From Coptis chinensis (taxonomy: Eukaryota; Streptophyta; Magnoliopsida; Ranunculales; Ranunculaceae), in assembly GCA_015680905.1 (NCBI GenBank), contig JADFTS010000044.1, positions 62,001-126,000 on the forward strand: a stretch of DNA of 64,000 nt, in the 5' to 3' direction. The notes below the pieces were generated by a model. The model was not told where the DNA came from, did not search any database, and saw only the letters and a program-made list of their open reading frames with translations. This document shows positions 11,575-24,666 of the stretch, in pieces (the stretch's first letter is position 1; every line of letters starts with the position of its first letter). A program made the translations under genes and the position numbers.

Positions 11575-13112
11575 CACCGAATGCAGTCAAAGCATCATGC
11601 TATTTGGCATGGTCTAGCCGTGCCACCAGTTGCAGGCAATTACACCCTGCCTATTTCTTGTCAATTCTCTGGCAAGGATATATGCTGCTGACTAATTTCC
11701 ATTTGGTTTTATGAGGACAATGATGACAAATTTAGAAATGTGCATCTGTGGTAAGATAGTTCTTGTGTACTTTTGCTAGTTTGGAGTATTTACATAATTG
11801 TCATCCATTATAAAATTCATATTTTGTTACTTTAATTTTTTTTTCAATTAGCACTGAGTTAATTTGTTGTGTTTTGAACATCAGAAGACATGCCGCAGTC
11901 AAGATGCTATGCAACCCCCTTATTTCCTAGTCTAGGGAGTCTTATGGTGAGATATTTATTTCTTCAAATCAATTGGAGTTCAATTTGCCTGGTTGTTTGT
12001 ATATTTATTCATTATTAATTGCTTAAGAATCTATCTCATTATTTCTTTAGGCTTAATCCGTGAAGAAAGAGTTTAATACAATGAGCATCAGCGACCCGCT
12101 GGAACACGTCTATCCACTTACAGTGAACTTGTAGTGAAGCATACATTCTCCTCCAACATACTCAGAATGGCCAGAGGTTCCCCTTCCTTAGCTGATATGA
12201 GTATTTTCTTCAGTATGCATCTTAAATTGAATTTTCTATTATTGATAATAGTTGATTCATCACCTTCTCACAGAGTGTGCCCCCAAGGAGTAGAAACCAC
12301 AACGAACCCGAAGATTTCTCTTGGGTCGAGATATAGCTTCCTAGCAAAATTTCAAGTTAGTCTTAAGAGTTCTTTAGATTGTTTTGGTGATGATATAGCT
12401 GCACATAGTAAGTATTGGTCGATTCATTTCTTTAGTCAGCATTTCTTAGTTAATTGAAGATGAGTTTCAAATGTAGGAAAAGTACAAACTTCTTACACTT
12501 AGCTTGGAGCTTAAGGTTTCGACATTGATTGTGCTTCCAATGCTTGATTTCAGGTACATATTTCTTCAATCATAGTGCCTACCATTTATTATTATTATTT
12601 TTATTTATTCATTTATTTTGTCCTATTTCTAATTGTTGTTGGTGCATTACTTAAGAGCATTTCCCTTAGGAACATCTTATGTACTGATTTCCTTTATGGT
12701 TCTTGGAGGATTTATTTTATTGAATGACCATACTTGATCAAATGTGTGCTTTTTTGGCTTCTTTGCTTGACTGTGAAGTAGAAATATATTAAGGCTAACC
12801 TCCTCAATGGGAAATTAAACTGTTTGTTTCTTAGTTTCTTTTAGTTGGCTAGTTTGTTCAGTTTTTGGTATGGCCTGAACTATTTCGAAGAATCCGCATG
12901 TTGATTAATATGCCATTTTTTTGCGTAGTGTCTCTTTAATCCTATCTTATAGTTGACTATGTTATAGCAAGAAATGGGGGCTATTTTTTTTTTTCTTTTA
13001 CCTATTCATGGTACTTAAAATTAGCTTAAGCTTTATGATGGCTTCAAGTTAACTAACTCTAGAGTTGTTTTTCTTGTTTCCATTCTTAAATTTTTATCTA
13101 TATAGGAGTAGA
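11575..13112 (+). other. MTL1 3' flank and probable transposon-derived sequence
   Basis: The first few hundred bases should be the MTL1 3' UTR. Beyond this there are only short ORFs without recognisable domains (for example around 12134-12457). The left boundary of the CACTA material downstream must lie here if it survives, but I could not find a matching CACTACACCAAAA terminus. Confidence 0.4.
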
Positions 13113-13784
13113 ATGTCACGGCCCATTCAAAATGACTGGATTCATGAACCAAACCGAGTGAGCACTGTGTACAAACAAGGGGTAGACGATTTTATTGATT
13201 TAGCAAAAGAAAAGTATGAAGGGTTTACAGCATGTCCTTGCCCTTGTACAACAGGTCGGAATGGGAAAAGATTGGTGTTTGACGAAGTCCGAAGGCATAT
13301 AGTTCAAAATAGTTTTGATCTAACGTATACGGTATGGTCCTTACATGGTGAAAAACGATCAAAGTATCTTGTGGTAGACATAGTTGGAGATGAAAACATT
13401 GAAGATAGAGGACTTGGGTTAGGGAATCTTGTTGATGCTGCTTATGGTGTACATGAAGGTGGAAGGGGTGATGTGCATGGAGGGGATGGCGGTCAAACTT
13501 CTGATTTTGAACGACCTTTTGTTCCTGAATTAGATTTGGGTAAAAAGTATGCGGAATACAAACTAAAAGCCGAAGAAAAATTATACCTTTCATGTGAGGG
13601 GCTTGTGACAACTCTATCTGCAGTTGTAGAGCTTCATGACTTAAAGAAACAGTATGGTTGGTCTGGAAATAGTGTGAGTGCACTCTTGTCTATGCTAAGA
13701 ACTTGATTACCAAAAGAAAACACTCTGCCTGAAAAGTGGCCAGTAATGAAGAAAATGTTGACCGACCTAGGTATATTGAATTAA
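13113..13784 (+). pseudogene. Decayed CACTA (En/Spm) transposase-associated domain ORF
   Basis: The ORF starting at 13113 (MSRPIQNDWIHEPNRVS) carries the transposase-associated domain found at the N-terminus of CACTA/TNP2-type plant transposases: DDFIDLAKEKYEGFTACPCP, then VFDEVRRHIVQNSFDLTY and the closing TVWSLHGE. Later comes the usual spacer (ELHDLKKQYGWSGNSVSALLSML), broken by an in-frame TGA at 13704. Past that stop, in the same frame, the family continues recognisably with LPKENTLPEKWPVMKKML to a second stop at 13782. The catalytic transposase core that normally follows is absent. This is a truncated, non-functional remnant, and it implies a CACTA element in this stretch. Confidence 0.85.
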
Positions 13785-13849
13785 ACTAATTTATATGCTT
13801 GCAGTACATGTAACATTTATATAACTCATTGTCTGTTTTCACTTTTCAG

Positions 13850-14031
13850 GTTGTTTCAACAGGTCCTACTCCAAAGTGGGATGAGGGCTTTGCATGGGCA
13901 CTAGATAGTCCTCCAAAAGGTAAATAGATTCTGATAGCTTAATTAAACTTAACTATTATCTGAAACTTAAACTGACCTAATTATTATTTTTAATCCAATG
14001 ACAGAGCTCATTCGGGAAAGTAACAATCCAG
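13850..14031 (+). pseudogene. Fragment of a CELLULOSE SYNTHASE-INTERACTIVE (CSI) C2 domain
   Basis: Two exon-like pieces match the C-terminal C2 domain of CSI1/CSI3 proteins, which link cellulose synthase complexes to microtubules. Piece one (13850-13919) follows a good acceptor (acttttcag) and reads [20 protein letters not shown] then PPK, ending at a gt donor. Piece two begins at 14005 after acag and reads SSFGKVTIQ, then loses the family pattern. The residues expected between them (a GQKLHISC-like stretch) are missing, and there are no armadillo repeats upstream. It is therefore a gene fragment, not a gene. It lies 66 bp past the CACTA transposase remnant and upstream of a CACTA terminus at 15592, suggesting transposon capture. 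Confidence 0.75.
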
Positions 14032-14034
14032 ATG

Positions 14035-14107
14035 ATACAGACTATTTTGTATATAGCCTGCAGCAGTAGAGCGTTGTCTGAAAACATACAAACTATTTTG
14101 TATATAG
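14035..14107. repeat. Short 22-bp direct repeat pair
   Basis: The string ACTATTTTGTATATAG, with flanking matches extending to 22 bp and one mismatch, occurs at 14035-14056 and 14086-14107, a 51-bp period. It starts exactly where the CSI-like coding similarity ends. Confidence 0.8.
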
Positions 14108-15439
14108 TGCGCTATGTCGCCTGAATGTTTTGAATGGCCAGTAGCTAGGAATGGCAGGTCTGGTGTTGTTTTCTTGTTGGCGGTATGGAGTGGATGTTGC
14201 AAATTGGTTGAGTTGCTCATGAGAGTCCTCTTGTAATGTGGGGCTGGTTAAAGGGACATGGCATTTCATCTAGTTGACGACCTGCTGATCTTAGCTAAAG
14301 TTGTTGCAAGGTTGGTTCTAGGTTTGCTTCCTTATGCATTAGTTATTAAGATTTCAATTTGTCTCAAGTAGTGAACCAATGTTGAAAGAACTAATTTAGA
14401 TTTTGAATCTTGCAGTGCTTCTTTGATACTGCAACTCATGTTTCTTCTGGTTTGTTGCAACTGTGTGGAGGGTGTGTACGCACCTTGATATGTTATGGGC
14501 CATGCCAACTAGGTGGGGTGCTAGGCCTGGTGAATATTGCAGCTTAAGTCTTTTGATCTCTATCCCTCTAGAAACAGATAATGATAAGTTGAGGAGTTAT
14601 CATATTATCAAGCAAAAAGAAAAGAATATTAGTTTTGGAAAATAAAGTTAGAACTAGAACTAAAGGACAAAATAAGAGAATTTCTCTTATGGCTTACGCC
14701 TCAATCAGGTAATCTTTTCTCTCTTCTTAAATTGCATATTGACAAACTCCTATCTCTTAGTTTATACCAATTGAAAGATTGAATACATGGAATTTTAATA
14801 TGAAGGTGATGATATCAATCATGTTGCAAGTGTTGATTGGGTAGAAATTTCCAGCACACAATTGGAGGATCTGCCACTAGATTAATTAATTGGTAAGAGT
14901 TGTTTTCACCTAGTTTTTCCTTATTCATGTAGAGAAGCACCCAAAATACACTTGATTAGATATATTAATCGTTTTCACCAATTTTGATTATCAGTTGAAC
15001 ATTTGAAGTTTCTTTTGAAAATTTTCTGACGTATTGGATTTGGGTAAGGAATTAAACCCAATCTCTCGACTGGTTTTCTGCCCAAGTTATTAAGGGTACA
15101 TTTTACCTCTTGTATTTTCTGGATGAGTATTTCCTACATGATATAAGACTATAGGCCAAGATTTTGGCTGTCCAAATGCTCTCCTTATGGCCTAATAGAT
15201 TTGAATATCATTTTTATCGCTTAATGTATCGATGTGAGTACGGTTCTTTTTCTTAGTTAGTTAACGTAGATTGAATTAAACTCGGTGTTTGATTTCATTG
15301 GATTAGGACATATACCAATGAACTGAATTTAGGGTGTTATGATGTTGCCAGTAAGCTTAGAGAGGGGAGAGTATTTGCGGACACAGGAGAATATATAAGG
15401 AGATACATGTACATTTGGTAAGCTGCTCATCTGACGCCA

Positions 15440-15592
15440 AACATTTTCTAACGCTAATCTCACATCACAATGGCATCACAAATTGGTGATGCCAAAATGC
15501 CGTCACAAAAAAAATTGATGCCATATTTGTGACACCAAAATGGTGTCACTAAAATTATTTTCGACGTCACAAAAAGCTGTTTTGGTGTAGTG
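15440..15592. mobile_element. CACTA element terminal inverted repeat and subterminal repeats
   Basis: Read on the minus strand, the sequence starting at 15592 begins CACTACACCAAAACAGC, the diagnostic CACTA terminus. Internally it continues with short subterminal repeats built around GTCACAAA, GATGCCA and GGTGTCAC (about 15470-15575), as in other CACTA ends. The bases just outside are TTA, a candidate 3-bp target duplication. The matching opposite terminus was not found, so element length is unknown. Confidence 0.8.
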
Positions 15593-17835
15593 TTAGTTGG
15601 TTAATCAGTTTCTTTCCTGTCTTCATCCACGCAGCAATCTTCATCTTAGGATTCATCTACCCATTGATTCTGCTTTTGTTTACATGCATCAGGGGCACCC
15701 TCCTCCAGTAAGCTGAATATGTTTTTGATTGCTTTTCAAACCTATCTTGAATTAAACTGTCCGGCAGGTAGCAGCCCCTGTTAGGCTTGGCTGTTTGCCT
15801 GTTTTGTTGGGCTTCCATTGTTAGTTTGAGGCACATTGGAAACATTTTTATAGCCCCTTGTATATTAGGAGTTCCTTTTTTTTTTCAATAAATTGTATTA
15901 TAGGAGTTCCATAGCAACCTGTGTTGGTTTCTGACACCTTATGTATAAGGGGGATTGCATTCTGCAGATTTCATTGTTGTTGCCTTCCCTAGAGTGCTGA
16001 CGATGACTTCAATGTTTTCATCCTTTACGAGATCCTGATTCTGCTGTCTTCCCTACTGGATATTTCAGCCACGGTCTCAAGTGTAACCGCCTTTGACTGG
16101 ATGGACTTTCTGCCGCCAAAATATTTTGGTTTACTGGAATCGAATTAGACAGATTTGGTTTCTATTGATTACTTTTGAAGTTTTGGTATGACGCAAAATG
16201 CCAAAATTCATGCCACTTTATATGCTTTCCCTGAGTTGTGTTGTAGAGCAAACAATATATTACATGCTCGCCTCTTTTCCCATTGAACTCAAAATAAAGC
16301 ACAGTAGCCATAGAACAGCCAAGATATACCATTTACTGTCTGATTCACATATGAATGGCTTCCATCTTTTTCCCAGAGGGCACACTGATCCATATTCCGT
16401 GGAAAAAGAATTCAGGTATAATGTCATCTATCGAAACAACTCCAAAGAGTGTTCTGAGACATGCATACTGACTCGAATGAACTTTGAGCACAGATACATC
16501 CATATCATCATAGAGTCCACTATCATCTTATAGTTTCTTTCTTTCTTCAACTCCCAATTGACGTGTTCTCTGTCATATTTGTTTAGGTTGCGTTCATGGT
16601 TTTAATGCATGTTTGAACAGATACATCTCTCATAAGCATGGTCACGACTCTGTTTCACAACTTCGTTTCTATAAGTTTACTAAAATCACTTTTCTTGCCA
16701 TCTCTACCACAGTTCTTGTCCAATTGTTGCCGTCTCTATAAGTTTACTAAAATCACTTTTCTTGCCATCTCTATAATCCTACCAAGAGTAAAGCTAGTGT
16801 CTAGACTTGGTAGTTTCCTTGGGCTATCAATCTATCCAAGTTTTTTAAGGGACGTCGGTATATTTACACTAATATACATACTGCATTTTGTGCGCAAATT
16901 CTTGATTTCCTATGTCGAATACAAGCAGCATTCTACTTAGTAAATCCGTATATGACTTCAGAATATCTGATACACCACACCACCCGATATGAAGCCTACC
17001 AATTGAGGAAGGAGAGGGACTGCGGTTCACATTGAAAACAAAGGGACGATCAAGTCCAACCGTAGCAAATTACGATGAATGTTGAATACTGAAATTCATC
17101 CGGACAGACTAGAAAATAGATGGATGTTGAATGATTGAACCTATTAAGACTATTCTTACCTTAAAAAACACGCTCTCATCTACAGTTCTGCAATAGTGGT
17201 AGGGATGAGTGTGCCGATATGAAAATCAAAAACAAAAAGAAAGAGAGAATATCAAAATGCAACGGAGAAATAACACGGTTACATAATGACGCCCAAAAGG
17301 GCAATCCAGCCTTGCGGGCGCCAAGTATCTTTTTCCTATCCTATTTGAGGCAGGTTTAACGAAATGCAACTGATCATTTACCAGTTACCACCAAGTATGA
17401 AATAAGTTGATTCTGTGCACGTCATGTAAGAAATCATTCGCGTATCATGCAAAATTAGCTCCAATAGATGAGTATACCAACAGTGATTCCAACATTTCAT
17501 ATCCAATTCATGCAAACACCATAAATCAATCATAATAAGCTGATTTCTCGGTCTCAATACATTCACAAATAATTCCAATAAAAGACAGGTATTGATGAGC
17601 AGCTATAGCTTGAAAGAATGAAGCAGCAACGAGCTCAGCTAGACACATGATTCATATTTCTGACAATCAGAGCACATAAAAACAACAAACTACCAAACTT
17701 GGGTACCCCAAATGTACTAGTAATTAGGACACGGGAATTTAAAACTCATACAGCCATAAGCATAAAGCACCTTCTCCTACTATAAAAACCAATGAAGGAG
17801 AAGTGACACTCTAATTTGACAAAGCGGTAACATAA
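15593..17835. other. Gene-free region right of the CACTA terminus
   Basis: I see no supportable gene. The stretch contains a perfect 39-bp tandem duplication (16668-16706 and 16735-16773). Short ORFs here show no recognisable domains. The right end holds the 3' flank of the minus-strand 14-3-3 gene. Confidence 0.4.
16668..16773. repeat. 39-bp direct duplication
   Basis: An identical 39-bp block beginning TCTATAAGTTTACTAAAATC occurs at 16668 and at 16735 (67-bp period). The copies are perfect, so the event appears recent. Confidence 0.85.
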
Positions 17836-19407
<1,572 letters not shown>

Positions 19408-21124
19408 TGTTTTGAGATCTGGTCTGTTTTTTTTTTTTTTTTTTTTTTTTATTTGAATGGGAAGAAGGAGGAGAGAGCAAGTTGAAGACAAGGTGAAAAA
19501 GAGAGGTGGCCCGCACACGTGGCGGATTATTATTGGTTTGGTCCTTTATTTTGCCATACTGGATATGATGAAAACTGTGGGATGGTTATTCATCTCAGCC
19601 GTTGAGTTTATTTATTAGGTTATTCGTTTTATTTTTTGTTGAGCATAAACCAAAAAAAACACCAAATTTTTTAATCAAACCAAACACCAAACTAAAAAAA
19701 TACCACCCATTTTTTTTTTGGAGAAATATCAAATTTTCGACATCAAATTAAGCAGTTTTCGATAAATCACGTAGCACACGCAGTTTTGAGAAAACCACAC
19801 CACTAATGGTTTTCTCAAAACCCAAGCCCACGCGGTTTTGTATCGCACATCAACTTTCTTCTTTATTTTCTTTTCCAATCTCTCGAGATTTTGTGAAAAC
19901 CTCCATTGAAGATTTTTTTATTCAACCCACCGGTGTTAGAAAAAATCGCAAATTTGATACAACACGAAAGTTGGTAACCAAATTTTGTGTTTTTTTTTCA
20001 GATTTTCATTTGGTGTTTTTTGGTATTTTTCATCAAAATGAAAAAAATGAAAAATCCAAAAATCGGGGTTTTGGCTTGGCTGATTTGAAAATTTAGTGTT
20101 TGATACTGAAAAATATCTCTTCTAAAAATGATAGTATGTTATTATCATATAAAGCCAACAAAAACGAATATTTATCTCCTTTCAAATCACATTCACAATC
20201 ACATTTTCAATATATGACTCAATTAGACGTATTAATACTAGTTTTTCTTTTTTGTTTGGGTAGTTTTGAACTTTGAACTTTCAATTTTCAAGGACTGTAC
20301 TTCACTGGAAATGTTTAATGACTTGTGCATACGCATTACGCAATACATGACCACATCAGACTTGAGAACAAAAAAGGGACGGAGAATTGAAGACGGAGAC
20401 CATACTTTGGTTTGTTAAATCAACTAATAAAACAAAAGCAAATACAAAATACCTTCACTTTCATATTTGACTGATCACTTCGATACCAATTTTTCAAATT
20501 CATTCTTGACACTTCATCACCAATCTACTATTCCACAATCTCGGCAATCCTAAATGGTTTTGGTATTGGCTCGTGATACAATTCGTAGTATAGCCAAAAT
20601 AGTGAAAATACTACTCACAAGTTTACAGTCATGCAACTGTGCATACCCGGTTAAACAATTTAGTCTAGTCAAGTGTTCTCACTTCGTTAGCAACCAACAT
20701 TATTTTAGCCTCCATCACAACCAAGTTTCTTATGCATCCGGATGTAATCAGGCGCATTATTTCACATGGCAAAGACAACCCACCCTTTGCTGTGTGTGAA
20801 GCAAAAACCGACCAGAATTTATGCACCTCGGCAACCTAAAACAATGGCATTACTAAGTGCTTTTTTCTTACAGTAATTATCAAAATGTCCTAGCCCAACT
20901 AAACAATTTTTTTTGAATTATACTTAATACTATAGATCTCAAACTTTTGATTGAAAATGTAGAGTCCATAGCATGCATGGAACCCACACATACTCCCATT
21001 TTTTAAGGTAGCAAACGAAACTACAGTCTAATTTACCCCAAGACATATAAGCATAAATAACAATCTTATCACAAAAACAAACCATATCTTAAATCAAAAT
21101 TCAGAAAATCTGGGTTACGCAGTC
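19408..21124. other. Spacer between the 14-3-3 promoter and the eS6 3' end
   Basis: The left end is the 14-3-3 leader and promoter. A perfect 15-bp inverted repeat with a 9-bp loop lies at 19783-19821. A low-complexity ORF at 19806-20096 (Phe/Lys/Asn-rich) resembles no known protein. No gene is supportable. The right end holds the eS6 3' UTR. Confidence 0.45.
19783..19821. repeat. Perfect inverted repeat (hairpin)
   Basis: Arm GTTTTGAGAAAACCA at 19783-19797 is the exact reverse complement of TGGTTTTCTCAAAAC at 19807-19821, separated by a 9-nt loop. It is not followed by a T-tract and no gene ends here, so a bacterial-type terminator does not apply. It may be the centre of a fold-back element. 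Confidence 0.8.
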
Positions 21125-22709
<1,585 letters not shown>

Positions 22710-22788
22710 CTTGTTGTTGAATGGCAGGCAGCGCTTACTACTTGCTTTCTGCCCCCCTCTATTATATCCCTTCCTTTGGGGGTACCTA

Positions 22789-22827
22789 TTAGGGTTTTTT
22801 GTATTGGGCTAAAGGCCCATAGGCCCA
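22789..22827 (-). promoter_or_regulatory. Telo-box plus two site II elements upstream of eS6
   Basis: On the minus strand, 80-120 bp upstream of the eS6 ATG, lie two TGGGCCT site II motifs (22821-22827 and 22813-22819) and an AAACCCTAA telo-box (22789-22797). A TGGGCT in the other orientation sits at 22805-22810. This combination is a well-known signature of plant ribosomal-protein and cell-proliferation promoters. Confidence 0.85.
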
Positions 22828-22948
22828 TGTCTCGGTTTTTTCACATATTCCAAATTTCATACTAAGATATCTTCTTGATGGGGAGAGGGAGGGAGAGGAG
22901 AGGAGAGGGGATGAAGAGAAATAACATAAGAGATGAGACGATTTATTT

Positions 22949-23015
22949 AAACCAACCAACTTGGTTTTTGTCCGCATAACCCCCCCTTCTGCCAAGATCG
23001 TTTCGCTCCGCTCAC
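22949..23015 (-). repeat. Dispersed repeat, copy B
   Basis: On the minus strand this 67-bp block contains GTGAGCGGAGCGAA, ATGCGGACAAAAACCAAG and TTGGTTGGTTT. It matches 50217-50282 with about three differences and, more loosely, 1014-1060. A pyrimidine-rich tract follows in each copy (here about 22880-22948). The class is unknown. Confidence 0.75.
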
Positions 23016-23042
23016 TTGATTAACATAATTTGTTACAAATAA

Positions 23043-23497
23043 GAGCATCTCTATCTCTAGGTGATGGGAGTATCGCAAGCATGTTTGAGGCCGAAATTTG
23101 AAAAGAGTGTTTTCAAATTTTGACCAATTTTAGGTGGAGGCAAATATCAGTCGTAAATTTGGAGTAAAGTCTACTATGCGACATTGATACTGTCCCCGCG
23201 ACATTGATATTGTCGTCCCAAGTTGAAAAAAGTTTAAAAAAAAAAAACATTCTACCATTTTCATTGTCGCGCAAATTGAAAAAGTCAAAATAAATAACCC
23301 ACACGACATTGGCAATGGCGCGACGATTGTCACTATCGTGCCGCATCCGCATCAGGATCCAAAATCACAAATTTGCATCCACGAATGCGGCTAGACAGGT
23401 GATAATTCCGGATTTGCTTCCACCTAGAGATGGTTTTCTGCGAAATTTCTAATTGTTGAGGCAAATTTGAAAGTGATACTACCACCTAGAGATGTTC
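23043..23497. mobile_element. Tourist-like (PIF/Harbinger) MITE
   Basis: The element begins GAGCATCTCTATCTCTAGGT and ends, after reverse complementing, GAACATCTCTAGGTGGTAGT, giving imperfect terminal inverted repeats sharing GA[G/A]CATCTC and CTAGGTG. Both sides are flanked by TAA (23040-23042 and 23498-23500), the 3-bp target duplication typical of PIF/Harbinger elements. It is 455 bp long and non-coding. Inside, GCGACATTGATA[C/T]TGTC occurs twice in tandem near 23179-23215. Confidence 0.7.
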
Positions 23498-23500
23498 TAA

Positions 23501-24666
23501 TAGGTTAGATGTATTTAGTAGTATTTTGTTGTTGATCCAAAGAATATTGACCCTTTTTATATGGTTTTCACCAATAGTGTCCAATAGCTACAATCTTTTA
23601 TTCATAAGATGTAAGGAGAAACTTATGAATGCACTAGTTCTTCGTTTAAATATGTTCTCCAAATCACAAAAGTTTATTTTGTTATGAAAAGTTGCAACTG
23701 TAATTGTACTAACGGAAGAAGATCTAGCAGCTTGACATTTTGTGATTTTATGCATGTACTCCCAGTCACCACTTGTATCATGGGAAAATACAACCAAAAA
23801 TTCGTCCAATTGTCCCTAAAGGAGGACTCTTGCTATACAATGGGTTGCCAGAATATGATCGTTTCCTAACGTGCAACATAATAGTGTTAACTTCACTTTT
23901 GTATTTTTTTTTTCTACAATTTTTAGGATGTCTTCAATTTTCAGAAACGCAGCATTTGAGCGTGGTGATATTTTCTTGATTGTGTAACATCCAGATTCTT
24001 GAATTACCTTTTGATCTTGTCTGCTTATAGATTATGACCTTGCAGATCACAGTGAGCCAGAAGCTCCTTACAATTATTGAAATAGTCCGGACTAAACAGA
24101 TTTAAGGGGGGAAAAGGTCTAATGCACATAAATACGAGTTACAGAACTGTTGTTTTTGAAGTAGCCAGGCGTTTCTTTGACCATTGCTGGTTGCTGACAA
24201 GTAGCCATTGTAAGGTCAAGAGACACTGTGAATCACATATCATACTAAAATATTTCTAACAGCTCGTTTTATGGCAAAAAATGGAAGGAATTGAATATAC
24301 ATGTCATGACTAGCAAACAATCAGAAAACATATATCGAGTTATCTGTCTTGTCATCAAAGTTACGACAGATAACTCGTTCAACTGTTCAACTCTATAAAT
24401 TAAATCATGGTGACATGGAGAGTAACTGGAGGGACCTTAGTTTAAGACTAGCAAGATTTCACTGGTTGGAAAATAGATGGTGGAAACTCAGATCACATTT
24501 AATCTCCAGTGTACTTTTCTTTAAGTAGTTATTGACAAAGATGCAAAAGAGTATGTTGTATGCCATCCTATGCGACCTTCTGCTACCTGAAAATCTCATA
24601 AGTTCCAGCTTGGAAGAAATTTATTCCTTGATAGAGTCAAACAATGAATGGCATTGGCATGTATGG
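23501..24666. other. Spacer before the ABC4 3' end
   Basis: No gene is supportable. Short ORFs (for example 23588-23809) lack recognisable domains. The right-hand part should contain the 3' UTR of the minus-strand ABC4 gene. Confidence 0.4.

Noticed and set aside
13065-13112. Upstream extension of the CACTA-related ORF (FFLFPFLNFYLYRSR).
   Set aside because: Hydrophobic, AT-driven and ends in an acceptor-like tatag; the family pattern begins at the ATG at 13113.
19806-20096. Plus-strand ORF of 96 residues.
   Set aside because: Low-complexity Phe/Lys/Asn composition, starts inside a hairpin, no family resemblance or splice context.
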